Notes under the pieces: generated by a model
What the model was told of the DNA's origin: nothing
Seen by the model: the letters and a program-made list of their open reading frames with translations, nothing else
Database searches by the model: none
Assembly (NCBI RefSeq): GCF_018127925.1
Contig: NZ_CP072348.1
Span: 1,714,501-1,778,500, forward strand
Origin: Prevotella melaninogenica
GTDB lineage: Bacteria > Bacteroidota > Bacteroidia > Bacteroidales > Bacteroidaceae
Length of the DNA: 64,000 nt
Direction of reading: 5' to 3'
In this document: positions 55,746-64,000 of the stretch, piece by piece
How positions within the stretch are numbered: position 1 is the stretch's first letter
Layout of the letters: every line of letters begins with the position of its first letter
Position numbers and translations under genes: made by a program

Positions 55746-56703
55746 GGAATTCTATCATATCAATGGACGTAGTTTTGAGAAACAATACAAGGAAACATTA
55801 AGCGGTTACAGGTCCTGGGATCAGTTGTCTCATGCTCAGAAGTGGCTTCTCTTTGAGGATAATATTGGTAAGAACATAGCAATAGACGAGACATCCTTGT
55901 CCAATGGTGAACTCTATACGATTATCACTAATAGGGACAAACACGGCAAGCAAGGATGTCTTGTAGCCATTGTTGCTGGAACCAAATCCTTGGATGTCTG
56001 CAAGGTATTGGATAAGATAGATGAGAAGAAACGGGAAGCTGTAGAAGAGGTCACCTTGGACTTGTCCGATAGTATGCGTAAGATTGTAAGGCATTGTTTT
56101 CCAAAAGCTAAACGAGTGATTGATCGCTTTCATATACAGAAACTTGCAAGTGATGCCGTGCAACAGATGAGAATAGAGTATCGCTGGGCAGCTTTACAGC
56201 AAGCAAATGACGAGAAAGAGAATGCGAAGTTAGAAAAGATAGCGTATCAACCACTGACTTTTGAAAATGGAGATACACGTAGTGAACTGCTGGTAAGAAG
56301 TAGGTACCTGTTGTTCAAATCATCAGAGAAATGGACTGATGAACAGAAGCTAAGAGCCAAAATACTGTTCAGAGAATATCCTGACATTAAAAAGGCTTAC
56401 GGTTTATCACATTCGCTAAGAATGATTTTTGCTAAGAATACTATCAAAGATGCAGCCAGACTATCATTGGCAAAATGGTATAATAACGTCGCAGAAGCTG
56501 GCTTTCATTCCTTTAATGTCATTGCTGCAACTTTCTACGAACATTACGAAGACATACTTAACTTTTATATTAACAGATCTACAAACGCTGCTGCGGAATC
56601 CTTCAATGCAAAAATAAAACTATTTAGGGCTAACTTAAGAGGAGTTGTAGATAAAAGTTTCTTTCTTTTTAGACTTGCCAAACTATATGCCTTTCCCCAC
56701 TAA
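55711..56703 (+). CDS. ISAon1-type transposase, catalytic ORF (copy 2)
   Basis: 330 aa from ATG 55711, but the frame is open back to 55695. DDE-type core with IDETSLSNGELYTIITNRDK, VTLDLSDSMRKIVRHCFPKA, IDRFHIQKLASDAV and NAAAESFNAKIKLFRANLRG. Intact. Confidence 0.9.
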   Translation: METSPVTCRTLEEFYHINGRSFEKQYKETLSGYRSWDQLSHAQKWLLFEDNIGKNIAIDETSLSNGELYTIITNRDKHGKQGCLVAIVAGTKSLDVCKVLDKIDEKKREAVEEVTLDLSDSMRKIVRHCFPKAKRVIDRFHIQKLASDAVQQMRIEYRWAALQQANDEKENAKLEKIAYQPLTFENGDTRSELLVRSRYLLFKSSEKWTDEQKLRAKILFREYPDIKKAYGLSHSLRMIFAKNTIKDAARLSLAKWYNNVAEAGFHSFNVIAATFYEHYEDILNFYINRSTNAAAESFNAKIKLFRANLRGVVDKSFFLFRLAKLYAFPH

Positions 56704-56916
56704 ATATCTACTGCCCCAAAAAGAGTGCAAGTGTATCACTACACAAACACTCTAATCAAAAATATAGTTGGCTTTAGCAAAGCCGTTACAAAGATACAAA
56801 AATAATCTTGCTTGTAATTTGGTTCTCGTTCTTCTAATATTATCTTTTATCAAGATAAGTATTACAAGCATAAGAATAAATGCAGCTTGTACTTTGTACT
56901 TCTTCTTTATACTCTT

Positions 56917-57321
56917 TCATAACTCAAAATCTGCTTCTTCCTCACAAAAACTATAGTCCTCATTCTTTGGAGTGTAACTACCACCCAAAGCCCTTATTGC
57001 TATCATACCAAAGAAAGCATTTCTAATGAGCGTTTTGTATATGCTACCATCATTTATGCCTCTTTCCCATTTTTCTTTGAGATTGGCGGGTAATTCTGAC
57101 AACATAATTTTATTTATTGTAGCCTCATCGGTAGGCGTGTAGCCTAATCCTTTATATAGGCACTTACAATAATAGTGCATTTGTCTTTGGGTTATCTGCT
57201 TTGGTGGGTTATAACCGTCTAATAATGTCTTAAAACTTGTTACCTTGTCCATATCAAGCCACCCACCTTTAAGAGCTTTGGTAATTTCCAGAATATCCAC
57301 ACTACTTAATTTTATCCTCAT
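56917..57321 (-). CDS. Unknown protein of the tRNA-Leu element
   Basis: 134 aa from MRIKLSSVDI. No signal peptide or membrane segment; MLSELPANLKEKWERGINDG and a mixed-charge C-terminus. It overlaps the next gene upstream by 20 nt. I do not recognise a family. Confidence 0.65.
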   Translation of the reverse strand: MRIKLSSVDILEITKALKGGWLDMDKVTSFKTLLDGYNPPKQITQRQMHYYCKCLYKGLGYTPTDEATINKIMLSELPANLKEKWERGINDGSIYKTLIRNAFFGMIAIRALGGSYTPKNEDYSFCEEEADFEL

Positions 57322-57652
57322 TGTTCTCTTTGTTTTGGAGTTCATACAATCGTTTAGTTACTCTGTCAATCATTTGCTCTGGCATCGATAAAAGTAACTC
57401 TTGCATCATATCTCGCTCTTTTCTCAATATATCCTCTGGTGTAGCGGGTGACATTTTAGGCATTACATAACCTAATAGTCCGGTATAGGTTCTTATATAA
57501 TCTCTATCATCAAGTCTTGCCAACCGCTTAGCAAATTCATCTTGTCCACTGTCCAGAATATTGGCAACCCACGTTTTTATATCTGTAGTAGTCTTATTGG
57601 GTGTTCCTGCTTTTCTTCCACCTGTTTTTGGAGTTCCCTTTATTCTACCCAT
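57302..57652 (-). CDS. Small basic DNA-binding-like protein of the element
   Basis: 116 aa. The N-terminus GRIKGTPKTGGRKAGTPNKT is basic and AT-hook-like, a start seen in many phage and mobile-element proteins, including some small-terminase-like ones. The rest is helical (RDMMQELLLSMPEQMIDRVT). The role is open: DNA binding or packaging accessory. Confidence 0.65.
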   Translation of the reverse strand: MGRIKGTPKTGGRKAGTPNKTTTDIKTWVANILDSGQDEFAKRLARLDDRDYIRTYTGLLGYVMPKMSPATPEDILRKERDMMQELLLSMPEQMIDRVTKRLYELQNKENNEDKIK

Positions 57653-57676
57653 ATCTATAATTAATCTACTTTAGAA

Positions 57677-57777
57677 ATTGCACACTCATTTTACTTTATT
57701 CTTTTTCGTTACCAAAATATGGTAACAACATACATATTATTATAAGACAAAATCATTTCTACATCATTGCACACTCA
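57677..57777. promoter_or_regulatory. Candidate replication origin of the element
   Basis: Two 12 bp direct repeats ATTGCACACTCA (57677-57688 and 57766-57777) flank the palindrome GTTACC-AAAATAT-GGTAAC (57708-57726) in an AT-rich stretch directly after the rep stop codon. A nicking or initiation site for the gpII-like Rep would be expected in such a place. Confidence 0.5.
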
Positions 57778-58737
57778 CACATAAGCCCCACAATTTTTTA
57801 TCTCATCATCCAATTCTCTCATTAGTTCATCAGAAATTGTAATGTTGGCATTTGTTGCAACTTCTTGAATTTTGTTTTTAAGTCTGGTGTAATTCTTTCT
57901 ATCGTCAAATACACCTGCTTCTTTTAACTCATCCAAAAAGTCCCCGATTTGCGTTTGGTCTGACTGGTTTATTAATCGTGCTACAAACACATTAAAAGCG
58001 TCTCTAACAGTTTTAATTTCACTCATAACGTCCGTTTTTATTTGGTTTAACTTAGATATTGAAAAGTAATTATCTTGGTAGCGTTTTACCATCATTCCAT
58101 AAAAAAGTACTTGGTGCAAGGTTGAGGCTTTAACCTCTTGTACTTCTAATTGTTGAGGTAACCTACCTTTAAATCTCATTTCATATCTCAAAAGGTTTTC
58201 TCCTTTCCACGCATCTGGGTAGTCGGCTCCTTTTGCTTTAATATCTTGTAACTTGTCATAGAAAACAAATACTTTAGGCTGCTGTTTTCCTGTTCCTTTG
58301 TAATACAGGGTTGAGGGGTCAAAATGGTATCGTCCTAATCTGGGCATACTTCCTAATTTTGCAAGATAATCAGAAACTTGGTGTTTCATTAGAAAGTTTG
58401 TACCAAATTCAAGCCCTGTAACATTAGCCTCGTTTACTTGTAGGTGTAAAGCATCACTTATTTTTTCTATTGCTTGAGCTGTTGTGCGTCTGTCCAAAGA
58501 GTAAGCGTTACTACCATACAAGTATTTGGGCAAACTCCCTGTTACAGACAAACCGCCCCCAAATATAGATACTTTCAATCCCTCTAAACTACCAAATGTC
58601 TTTATCTCTCCTGTCTGGTGGTTTATATGTGTGTTGGCGTTGTCCAGATAGTTGGCTATATTGGCGTATTGCTCCCCAATGATAGCCCTATCTATCCAGA
58701 GTTTTACTTTATCATACATCTGTTTACTTGTTACCAT
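57775..58737 (-). CDS. Phage/plasmid replication protein, gpII/RstA-like
   Basis: 320 aa. The order VSIFGGGLSVTGSLPKYLYG, AYSLDRRTTAQAIEKISDAL, ANVTGLEFGTNFL, TLYYKGTGKQQPKVFVFYDK and LLRYEMRFKGRLPQQL is that of the Phage_CRI/RstA replication initiators of filamentous phages. These nick double-stranded DNA to start rolling-circle copying. No filamentous coat or Zot gene is present, so this is not a full inovirus. I did not find a clean HUH motif, as is usual for this branch. Confidence 0.75.
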   Translation of the reverse strand: MVTSKQMYDKVKLWIDRAIIGEQYANIANYLDNANTHINHQTGEIKTFGSLEGLKVSIFGGGLSVTGSLPKYLYGSNAYSLDRRTTAQAIEKISDALHLQVNEANVTGLEFGTNFLMKHQVSDYLAKLGSMPRLGRYHFDPSTLYYKGTGKQQPKVFVFYDKLQDIKAKGADYPDAWKGENLLRYEMRFKGRLPQQLEVQEVKASTLHQVLFYGMMVKRYQDNYFSISKLNQIKTDVMSEIKTVRDAFNVFVARLINQSDQTQIGDFLDELKEAGVFDDRKNYTRLKNKIQEVATNANITISDELMRELDDEIKNCGAYV

Positions 58738-58771
58738 TTTTTGCCCATAAACTACATATTATTACAGGACG

Positions 58772-59296
58772 TTACCCTTTTAGGGATTGTAATCTTAATG
58801 CTGCTAAAGCCTCATCAAAACCGCCCATTTTTAACTGCTTACAATATGCACTGATAAGCACTTTTGCGTCCTCTAAAACAACTAATTCTATAGAGGTTGG
58901 GATTATGTTTGTAGGGTCTTTCTTATCTTGATAGACCATAAATAAATACCCATCTTGTTTGTACTCATAAAAGGGATTAGTTTTGTTATTCTTGCTGTAA
59001 GTGGGTTTGTCTAAAGGGTATCCGTAGGCGTAACCACTTAACTTACCATCTTCAAAATATTCTTTTAAGCCTGTAAAGTTGAGGCTATTTTTTGCTTGTA
59101 ACCTCATTGATGGGATATTACTACCCTCTTTTAGTTTCTCCATCAAGTTCATAGATACAAGTCCATCCCTACCTCTCAAAAGTTCCATTGGAGGATAATA
59201 GCCCGCTTGTGCTGTAATGGTGTACTTAGGGGTTTTCTTACCTTTTGGAGTTGTATTTACCATCTTGGCATAGTAACGTATATTAGGCGTGTTCAT
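58772..59296 (-). CDS. Unknown protein of the tRNA-Leu element
   Basis: 174 aa from MNTPNIRYYAKMVNTTPKGK, with the ATG overlapping the HTH-gene stop by 4 nt. Beta-rich centre (YTITAQAGYYPPMELLRGRD, DGYLFMVYQDKKDPTNII), C-terminal helix. Possibly the single-strand-binding partner that often sits beside such Rep genes; this is a guess from position and size. Confidence 0.65.
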   Translation of the reverse strand: MNTPNIRYYAKMVNTTPKGKKTPKYTITAQAGYYPPMELLRGRDGLVSMNLMEKLKEGSNIPSMRLQAKNSLNFTGLKEYFEDGKLSGYAYGYPLDKPTYSKNNKTNPFYEYKQDGYLFMVYQDKKDPTNIIPTSIELVVLEDAKVLISAYCKQLKMGGFDEALAALRLQSLKG

Positions 59297-59583
59297 TTCT
59301 TGCCCCCTTTCTCCATACAGTAGGTTTGCGCTTGTTGGTTTAATTCTGCCTCTGTTGCAATTCTGTTGTTTTGTAGCCATTGTTCTAATTCCAGACGGTT
59401 GAAATAGCACATTTTACCCATTGGTTTATAGTGGGGTATTCTTTGCCCCATAGTGAGTTTATAAAGGTAGCTTTTGGATATTCCCAAATATTTTGCCGCC
59501 TCATCACTTGTTAAGACTTCTTTAGAGCAAAAGATAGTGTTAGCAGTTATTAGGTCTGCCACCTGCTTTAATTCCTCTGACAT
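59293..59583 (-). CDS. Excisionase-like helix-turn-helix protein
   Basis: 96 aa. LTSDEAAKYLGISKSYLYKL, then GQRIPHYKPMGKMCYFNRLE and LEQWL, is the MerR-like excisionase (HTH_17) fold that bends att DNA. It probably sets the direction of integrase action and may also repress the operon. Confidence 0.85.
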   Translation of the reverse strand: MSEELKQVADLITANTIFCSKEVLTSDEAAKYLGISKSYLYKLTMGQRIPHYKPMGKMCYFNRLELEQWLQNNRIATEAELNQQAQTYCMEKGGKK

Positions 59584-59810
59584 TACTTTGTAAATTTAAT
59601 TGTTGGGGCTGTCTGGTCTGTTTGCAAGTCCATCCCTTGTTTGCCCTGTTGCTTTTTCTGATAGTGCTTGCAATTCATTCTATCATATTGAAAGCAAGTG
59701 CAAAGTTAATGAGTAAAGGAAATGAAAAAAAGGGTTTTATGGTGTCCCTATTGGTGTCCCTAAATGTGAAAAAAGTAAAAAGCAACTCCATTTTAGGAAT
59801 TGCTTTATTG

Positions 59811-60545
59811 TTAATCTACAAATAACTTATCAATAATATTGTGTTCTTTGGGCTTACCTCCGTTATTTTTGTTATCCATTAATCGTGAGGCAGCTCTTCC
59901 CAACCTACTCTCTCCAAAAAATATGCTTAATTCTGTATCTGGAAAGTTGACTTTATTGTCCGGGGTAGGTTGGTATATTTTTTGGAGAAAATAGGCTAAT
60001 TGAGCTTTACTTATATTTTTTCTCCTAATCCCTTGTGGGGTAATCTCTATTATATTAGCTTGTATGGCTTTATCAAATAGTTTCTTTACTTCATTTGTTA
60101 CTAATTCAGTAGGTAAATCAGATAAAGCTTGCGTTAAAGCATCTGGGGCTGAATTATGCTCCACTGTTGCTTGTTCGTTCTGTTGTATAGATGTTTTTTG
60201 TGTTTGCTCTTTACCATCTATAGTTAGCTGTATAAATTCTTTGTACAATGTTTCACGTTTGCATTTTATATCCTCTATTTCTTGGTACGTTAAATGCCAA
60301 TTCAATCCTATACCCTTTAATTTCATATTAGCTTGCCTTATTAAACAAAGCAGTTCTAACACTCGTTCTTGTATAGCTTTTTCTTTACATAATTCAGTAT
60401 CTTGGATAACTCCATTAAGATACCTCCCATCTGTTTGATAATATCGTGTATTATCATTACTTCCAAAGCGTTCTAAACGCCATTTGTCGTGCCACTCGCT
60501 TAACTGCGTTAGCGTGAGGTCAAAGTCAATTGGTAACATTTCCAT
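59811..60545 (-). CDS. Unknown protein next to integrase
   Basis: 244 aa from the ATG 1 nt after the integrase stop (a TTG 9 bp upstream is also possible). Rich in E, K and Q; NISKAQLAYFLQKIYQPTPD near the C-terminus resembles a segment found beside integrases in many Bacteroidota elements. No known domain. Confidence 0.65.
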   Translation of the reverse strand: MEMLPIDFDLTLTQLSEWHDKWRLERFGSNDNTRYYQTDGRYLNGVIQDTELCKEKAIQERVLELLCLIRQANMKLKGIGLNWHLTYQEIEDIKCKRETLYKEFIQLTIDGKEQTQKTSIQQNEQATVEHNSAPDALTQALSDLPTELVTNEVKKLFDKAIQANIIEITPQGIRRKNISKAQLAYFLQKIYQPTPDNKVNFPDTELSIFFGESRLGRAASRLMDNKNNGGKPKEHNIIDKLFVD

Positions 60546-60546
60546 C

Positions 60547-61776
60547 TTATTCAAAATTAAATTTAGGTAAACTGTTTATTGCATCTTGTTTGAGGCTGTC
60601 TATTGCTCTGGTATACTTCTCTGTATGCTTTAATCCACTATGCCCCAAAAGACTTGCTACAGTCTTAATATTTGCTCCGTTATTAAGAATATTAACGGCA
60701 AAAGAATGTCTTGCACAATGCCAACTAATATGCTTGTCAATTCCAGCTCTCTTAACCCATCTTTTTAGTGCTTTTAAGCACATTTCATAACTTGGTAGTG
60801 GAAATATAAGGCTGTCTTTGTTTTGCTCGTCTGTAGGTTCTCCTATAAGCCTCAATAATCCATCATTGAGTGGAATTATAACGCCACTGCTTGATGAGTG
60901 TCCCTTTGTCTTGTTTTGTTCAAACTTTAGCAACTTGTTGGAATAGTCTACATTAGAAAAAGTAAGGTCTTTTACATCACAAAATCTTAAACCACAATAA
61001 AGACACATTATAAAAGCCCTCCTTATATTGGTGTTTTCTCCATCATAATGAGTGTTTATTAATGTTTGTTCTTCTTCCAAAGAAAGTACGTCTTTCTTTA
61101 GTATCTGGTCATCAACCTTTATGACAATCCCCGTGCAAGGGTTCTTTAACATTACATCGTGTTCTACAGCAAACTTAATTACTTTCTTAAAACGTTGGTA
61201 AATACTCTTAGCACCCTCTCCAATACTTCTACTTTGCAAATACTCTGTATAAGCTATTATCATATCTTTGTCAAGCTGTTCTGGCTTTATTGACTTTGCA
61301 AACTTGCAGTATTCTGGTGTATCTCTTAAAAAGTCCTTGAACCGCTGTAAAGCGATTTGTACCATCCTTATATCTTTCTTTGTGTAATTGTTTATGTAGG
61401 TTTGAAAGTAATCCAGAAAATTTATTTTTCTACGTTCATTCTTTAGTCTATACCCCTCAATGCTTTCAAGCAATTCTTGCCCCTTTTCAAATCTGATTTT
61501 CTTTGCAAGTTCAAGCGTTTCTTTATTTTGCTGTCTTTCTATAGGGGTTCTGGGTGCTTGCCAAAGATACAACTTTAAATAATCCCTTTTTCTGTCTTTT
61601 TTTGCTACCTGTTTATCTTTAGCCTCATCATATACCATTGTATATCCAAAGTAGTAATCAAGAAAAAGGCTCTCTCTACCATTAGATAATATCTTTGCGC
61701 CTAATTTAGGATTATCTGTGTTGTCTGTACTGATAATATAAGTGTTATCAGACCTAATTTCTTTCTTTGCTGCCAT
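60547..61776 (-). CDS. int: Tyrosine recombinase (integrase)
   Basis: 409 aa from MAAKKEIRSDNTYI; a TATCTTTG box (61807-61814, minus) is 30 bp upstream, so the longer upstream frame is rejected. Arm-binding N-terminus, SAM-like core domain (ALQRFKDFLRDTPEYC), and catalytic domain with YCGLRFCDVKDLTF (Arg), HISWHCARHSFAVNIL (HxxR), LLGHSGLKHTEKY (His and Tyr nucleophile). Catalyses insertion at the tRNA-Leu 3' end. Confidence 0.95.
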   Translation of the reverse strand: MAAKKEIRSDNTYIISTDNTDNPKLGAKILSNGRESLFLDYYFGYTMVYDEAKDKQVAKKDRKRDYLKLYLWQAPRTPIERQQNKETLELAKKIRFEKGQELLESIEGYRLKNERRKINFLDYFQTYINNYTKKDIRMVQIALQRFKDFLRDTPEYCKFAKSIKPEQLDKDMIIAYTEYLQSRSIGEGAKSIYQRFKKVIKFAVEHDVMLKNPCTGIVIKVDDQILKKDVLSLEEEQTLINTHYDGENTNIRRAFIMCLYCGLRFCDVKDLTFSNVDYSNKLLKFEQNKTKGHSSSSGVIIPLNDGLLRLIGEPTDEQNKDSLIFPLPSYEMCLKALKRWVKRAGIDKHISWHCARHSFAVNILNNGANIKTVASLLGHSGLKHTEKYTRAIDSLKQDAINSLPKFNFE

Positions 61777-61831
61777 AATAACTATATTTTTGATTTTTCT
61801 TGATAGCAAAGATACAATCTTTTTTTAATCT

Positions 61832-61853
61832 GGGTAGCCAAAGGGTAGGAAAA
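61832..61853. repeat. Right arm-type site of the element
   Basis: GGGTAGCCAAAGGGTAGGAA plus AA, identical to 55225-55246. It lies just ahead of the integrase promoter, so integrase binding could also regulate its own gene. Confidence 0.75.
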
Positions 61854-61968
61854 AATAGAAAAACAAGGTCTTTTTTATGAAAATAAGAGAATGTACCATT
61901 TTGGGCTACCTGCTGTAATACAGTCACTTAGTATGTTTTTATTTTCCTTTGTTTGACGGGTACAATAT

Positions 61969-61983
61969 CGGGTCTGGGTACAA
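61969..61983. repeat. attR of the tRNA-Leu element
   Basis: CGGGTCTGGGTACAA, matching the tRNA-Leu 3' end. Beyond it ordinary host spacer resumes. Confidence 0.85.
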
Positions 61984-62240
61984 TAAATCCCTTGTGAATC
62001 GATGATTTGCAAGGGATTTTTTCTTTGTAGGGGTACTTAAAGCGTACTTTGCTATTAATGGATAAAATCAGAACTCACTCAAGCCTTTATTCAGAACTCA
62101 CTCCTATCTTTAATCATACTATTAAGTTTAAAATTATTTTCATGGAAATAAATTGATGGTAATGGCTTGTTGTGTCGGTAATGTACTTTATAATAAGTAG
62201 CTTTTCTTGCGAATGGGTTGGCTCTTGATTGCTTTTTCGG

Positions 62241-62824
62241 TTCTTCCTTTAAATATATAACGTGTTGGGAGGATAAAGACTTATACACTTGCATGGTATT
62301 ACTATGTCAAATTATACAGGCTTTTTAAGGAGGATAAAGTAATCGATAAATGCAAATTGATACTATTTTATCCGTCTTTTACAAACAACTTATTCCTTTG
62401 TTATTTGCTATTTGTAAACTCTTTTCATACAACTCAAAACCTATACATGCTCTTTAGGCTTCTTAAAGACGCCTAATTGACTTGCAAAAGGTGCCCTTTT
62501 GAGGTCTTACTAACGCCCTTTTGAAGTCCAATTAAGCACCTTTTCTTGTACTACTTTATAACTGATTGATTCTCTGTTGGTTATAGACTTGCTTTTTAGA
62601 TGTGATTTTATCCTAATTTATAGATGTTTTATTCGAAATTATGTAATGATTTTTTTCAAAATCTTATCTATATAGTTGAGGTGTTAAAATAAAAGGGTTT
62701 TCTATGTCAGAAAGTGATAATAAAGTAGGTAGTATGATAGTCTTAGCTATAATTTTCATTAATGAGTAACTCCGGTTCTTCCGTTAAGGAACCACGAAAA
62801 GCATCCACACATTTAACGGAAGAA
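62241..62824 (+). repeat. Dispersed intergenic repeat R1, copy G
   Basis: Left end TTCTTCCTTTAAATATATA; right end CACATTTAACGGAAGAA, the complement of the usual left end TTCTTCCGTTAAATGTG. All blocks and the core (62450-62545) are present. It is in tandem with copy H after a 9 bp gap. The stretch 61984-62240 has no convincing gene (a 67-codon minus frame there was rejected). Confidence 0.85.
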
Positions 62825-62833
62825 TCAATAAGG

Positions 62834-63612
62834 TTCTTCCGTTAAATGCGCAGATTGTTGATAGAATGAGATTAATTCACATAAACGGAATGAATCTCCC
62901 CAATTAGATGGTTTTAGGCTGAGGGATAAATTACATAACAGATATAATTAGATGCGATATCTACCTGTCATCTATAAACAACGTATTCCTTCTTTAGCTG
63001 ATATTTGTAAACCATTTTCGTACGGTTCAAATCCAATACATGCTCTTTTGGCTTCTAAAAGACGCCTAATTGACTTGCAAAAGGTGCCCTTTAAGACCCT
63101 TACTAATGCCCTTTTGAAGTTCAATTAAGCATCTTTTACTTTACTACTTTATAACGAATTGATTTTCTTATGGTTACAAACCTGCTTTTTATATGTGTTT
63201 TTGCCGTTATTTATTGATGTTTTATTTGGAATTATGTAATGATTTTTCAAATCCTTATCTGCGGATTTTCGAAGTCTTAAATGAAATGGTTTTCTATGAA
63301 AGAGGATGATAATAGGATAGACACTTGACTGTCATAACTATGTTTTTGATTAATGAGTAACTTCGGTTTATCCGTTATAGCAATACGAAAAGTGTCCACA
63401 CATTTAACCCAAATCGGTCATTAGAGCACAATGTTTCAGGAATTCTTGTTTTTGTGTTGTTTCCTAACATCTTTTATTTTCTTGTCGGCACCTTGCCTGT
63501 CTTTGCAACTTGACGTAGCCCGCTACGCCTGCGTTACAAAGATAGGCAATCTGCTCGACAATAAAATAGAATCTGTTTAGGCTCTAATGAGCGATTTGGG
63601 TTTAACGGAAAA
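62834..63612 (+). repeat. Dispersed intergenic repeat R1, copy H (split by MITE)
   Basis: Left end TTCTTCCGTTAAATGCG. The right end CACATTTAACGGAAAAA is interrupted at its TTAA by the MITE at 63404-63605. The core (63040-63135) is nearly identical to copy B. Confidence 0.85.
63404..63605. mobile_element. 202 bp TTAA-flanked MITE, copy 2
   Basis: The same length, ends and central CGTAGCCCGCTACG as copy 1. It sits inside R1-H; the unfilled site CACACATTTAACGGAAGAA is visible in R1-G (62806-62824), so both the insertion point and the TTAA duplication can be read directly. Confidence 0.92.
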
Positions 63613-63798
63613 ACTGGAAAATACGCTTAAGATAGTTCGGAATAGGGAGGAAGTATTCTGGTTAATATGGCTTGTTGGGGAATGTGAAAAGGTGCAAATT
63701 GTCACTTATGGATAGCATTTAGATGTAATTTATGTGTATTTTCTTGGCAAATCAACCTTTTTTGCTTACCTTTACACCAAATTTGAATAACGAACATT

Positions 63799-64000
63799 AT
63801 GAGTTACAACTTATTAAAAGGTAAAAGAGGTATTATTTTTGGAGCCCTCAACGAGATGTCTATCGCATGGAAAGTTGCTGAAAGAGCAGTTGAGGAAGGT
63901 GCAACAATCACTTTGTCAAATACTCCTATCGCAGTAAGAATGGGTACAGTAAATGCACTGTCAGAGAAGTTAAACTGCGAGGTTATTCCTGCTGATGCAA
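63799..64000 (+). CDS. fabI: Enoyl-ACP reductase FabI, truncated by window edge
   Basis: The first 67 codons: MSYNLLKGKRGIIFGALNEM SIAWKVAERAVEEGATITLS. The NAD-binding start (G-x5-S-IAW) is that of FabI, the last-step reductase of fatty acid elongation. The remainder lies beyond the window. Confidence 0.93.
   Translation, partial: MSYNLLKGKRGIIFGALNEMSIAWKVAERAVEEGATITLSNTPIAVRMGTVNALSEKLNCEVIPADA

Larger units (their letters stand above)
55297..56717 (+). mobile_element. ISAon1-family insertion sequence, copy 2
   Basis: 1421 bp, imperfect terminal inverted repeats (left GGCTCAGTAGA, right GGGGCAGTAGA when complemented, with GTGGGGAAA further in). The 8 bp duplication AAAAAGAG flanks it (55289-55296 and 56718-56725). 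It is related to but clearly diverged from copy 1, so it is a different IS of the same family. Confidence 0.9.
55165..61983. mobile_element. Integrative element in tRNA-Leu with phage-type Rep
   Basis: 6.8 kb (5.4 kb without its ISAon1 copy), bounded by the 15 bp repeat CGGGTCTGGGTACAA: the tRNA 3' end on the left, a bare copy on the right. It carries, all leftward: integrase, an unknown 244 aa protein, an excisionase-like HTH protein, an unknown, a gpII/RstA-like Rep and two small proteins. There are no coat, relaxase or conjugation genes. AT-rich relative to the host flanks. It looks like a satellite or minimal mobilisable element. Confidence 0.85.

Noticed and set aside
62091-62294. A 67-codon minus-strand frame before R1 copy G
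   Set aside because: AT-rich spacer with no promoter, no homology and a partial overlap with the repeat end.

Overview
The window looks like a chromosomal stretch of an oral or gut Prevotella (Bacteroidota). The signs are: SusC/RagA, fimbrillin and TonB-receptor genes; the Bacteroidota -7 promoter box TAnnTTTG close to many starts (often with no room for a leader); ISAon1- and IS1595-type insertion sequences; and moderate GC content with long AT-rich gaps. The species call is an inference from protein flavour only.

Layout. 1-28.3 kb is mostly housekeeping: a RhuM-like gene cut by the window edge, metG, kup, a RluA-type pseudouridine synthase, a patatin lipase, an ADP-ribosylglycohydrolase, tRNA-Arg, a C69 dipeptidase, a lipoprotein, a Fic AMPylase, an SF1 helicase, a cysteine desulfidase, ribD divergent from prmC-recX-comF, pyrE, tRNA-Leu(TAA) with a thioredoxin-fold lipoprotein, yifB/comM and a DUF4919 protein. 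28.3-39.4 kb is a wrecked accessory region: a SusC gene cut at codon ~715, an IS5-type transposase scrap, a fimbrillin-like lipoprotein with its small partner ORF, a glycoside hydrolase gene split by a complete IS, and an intact IS1595 element. 39.5-45.6 kb holds a TonB receptor and a vitamin B6 unit: a ThiD-like/AraC fusion followed by pdxS-pdxT. 45.8-51.4 kb has an ISAon1 element, a probable small RNA, and a second fimbrillin operon with a long leader that contains (CT)13 and strong hairpins. 52-55 kb is housekeeping again (greA, HIT protein, manC). 55.1-62.0 kb is a 6.8 kb integrative element in the 3' end of tRNA-Leu(CAA). It has a tyrosine integrase, an excisionase-like HTH protein and a filamentous-phage-type Rep, and a second ISAon1 copy has landed in it. 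The window ends in two tandem copies of a large intergenic repeat and the start of fabI.

The gaps are unusually rich in structure. One ~500-600 bp repeat (called R1 here) occurs eight times with a strongly conserved ~100 bp core. Two copies of a 202 bp MITE insert at TTAA, one of them inside R1 beside an unfilled copy of the same site. Another 233 bp MITE has a 9 bp target duplication. Several smaller palindromic repeat families recur, and one of them has expanded in frame inside ribD.

The most promising leads are: (1) the ThiD-like domain that has lost its kinase signature, is fused to an AraC regulator, and sits next to pdxST, suggesting a vitamin B6 sensor; (2) the fimbrillin leader, where loss of one CT unit would let a leader ORF run straight through an intrinsic terminator, suggesting phase-variable attenuation; and (3) the small tRNA-Leu element with a phage-type Rep and a candidate origin.
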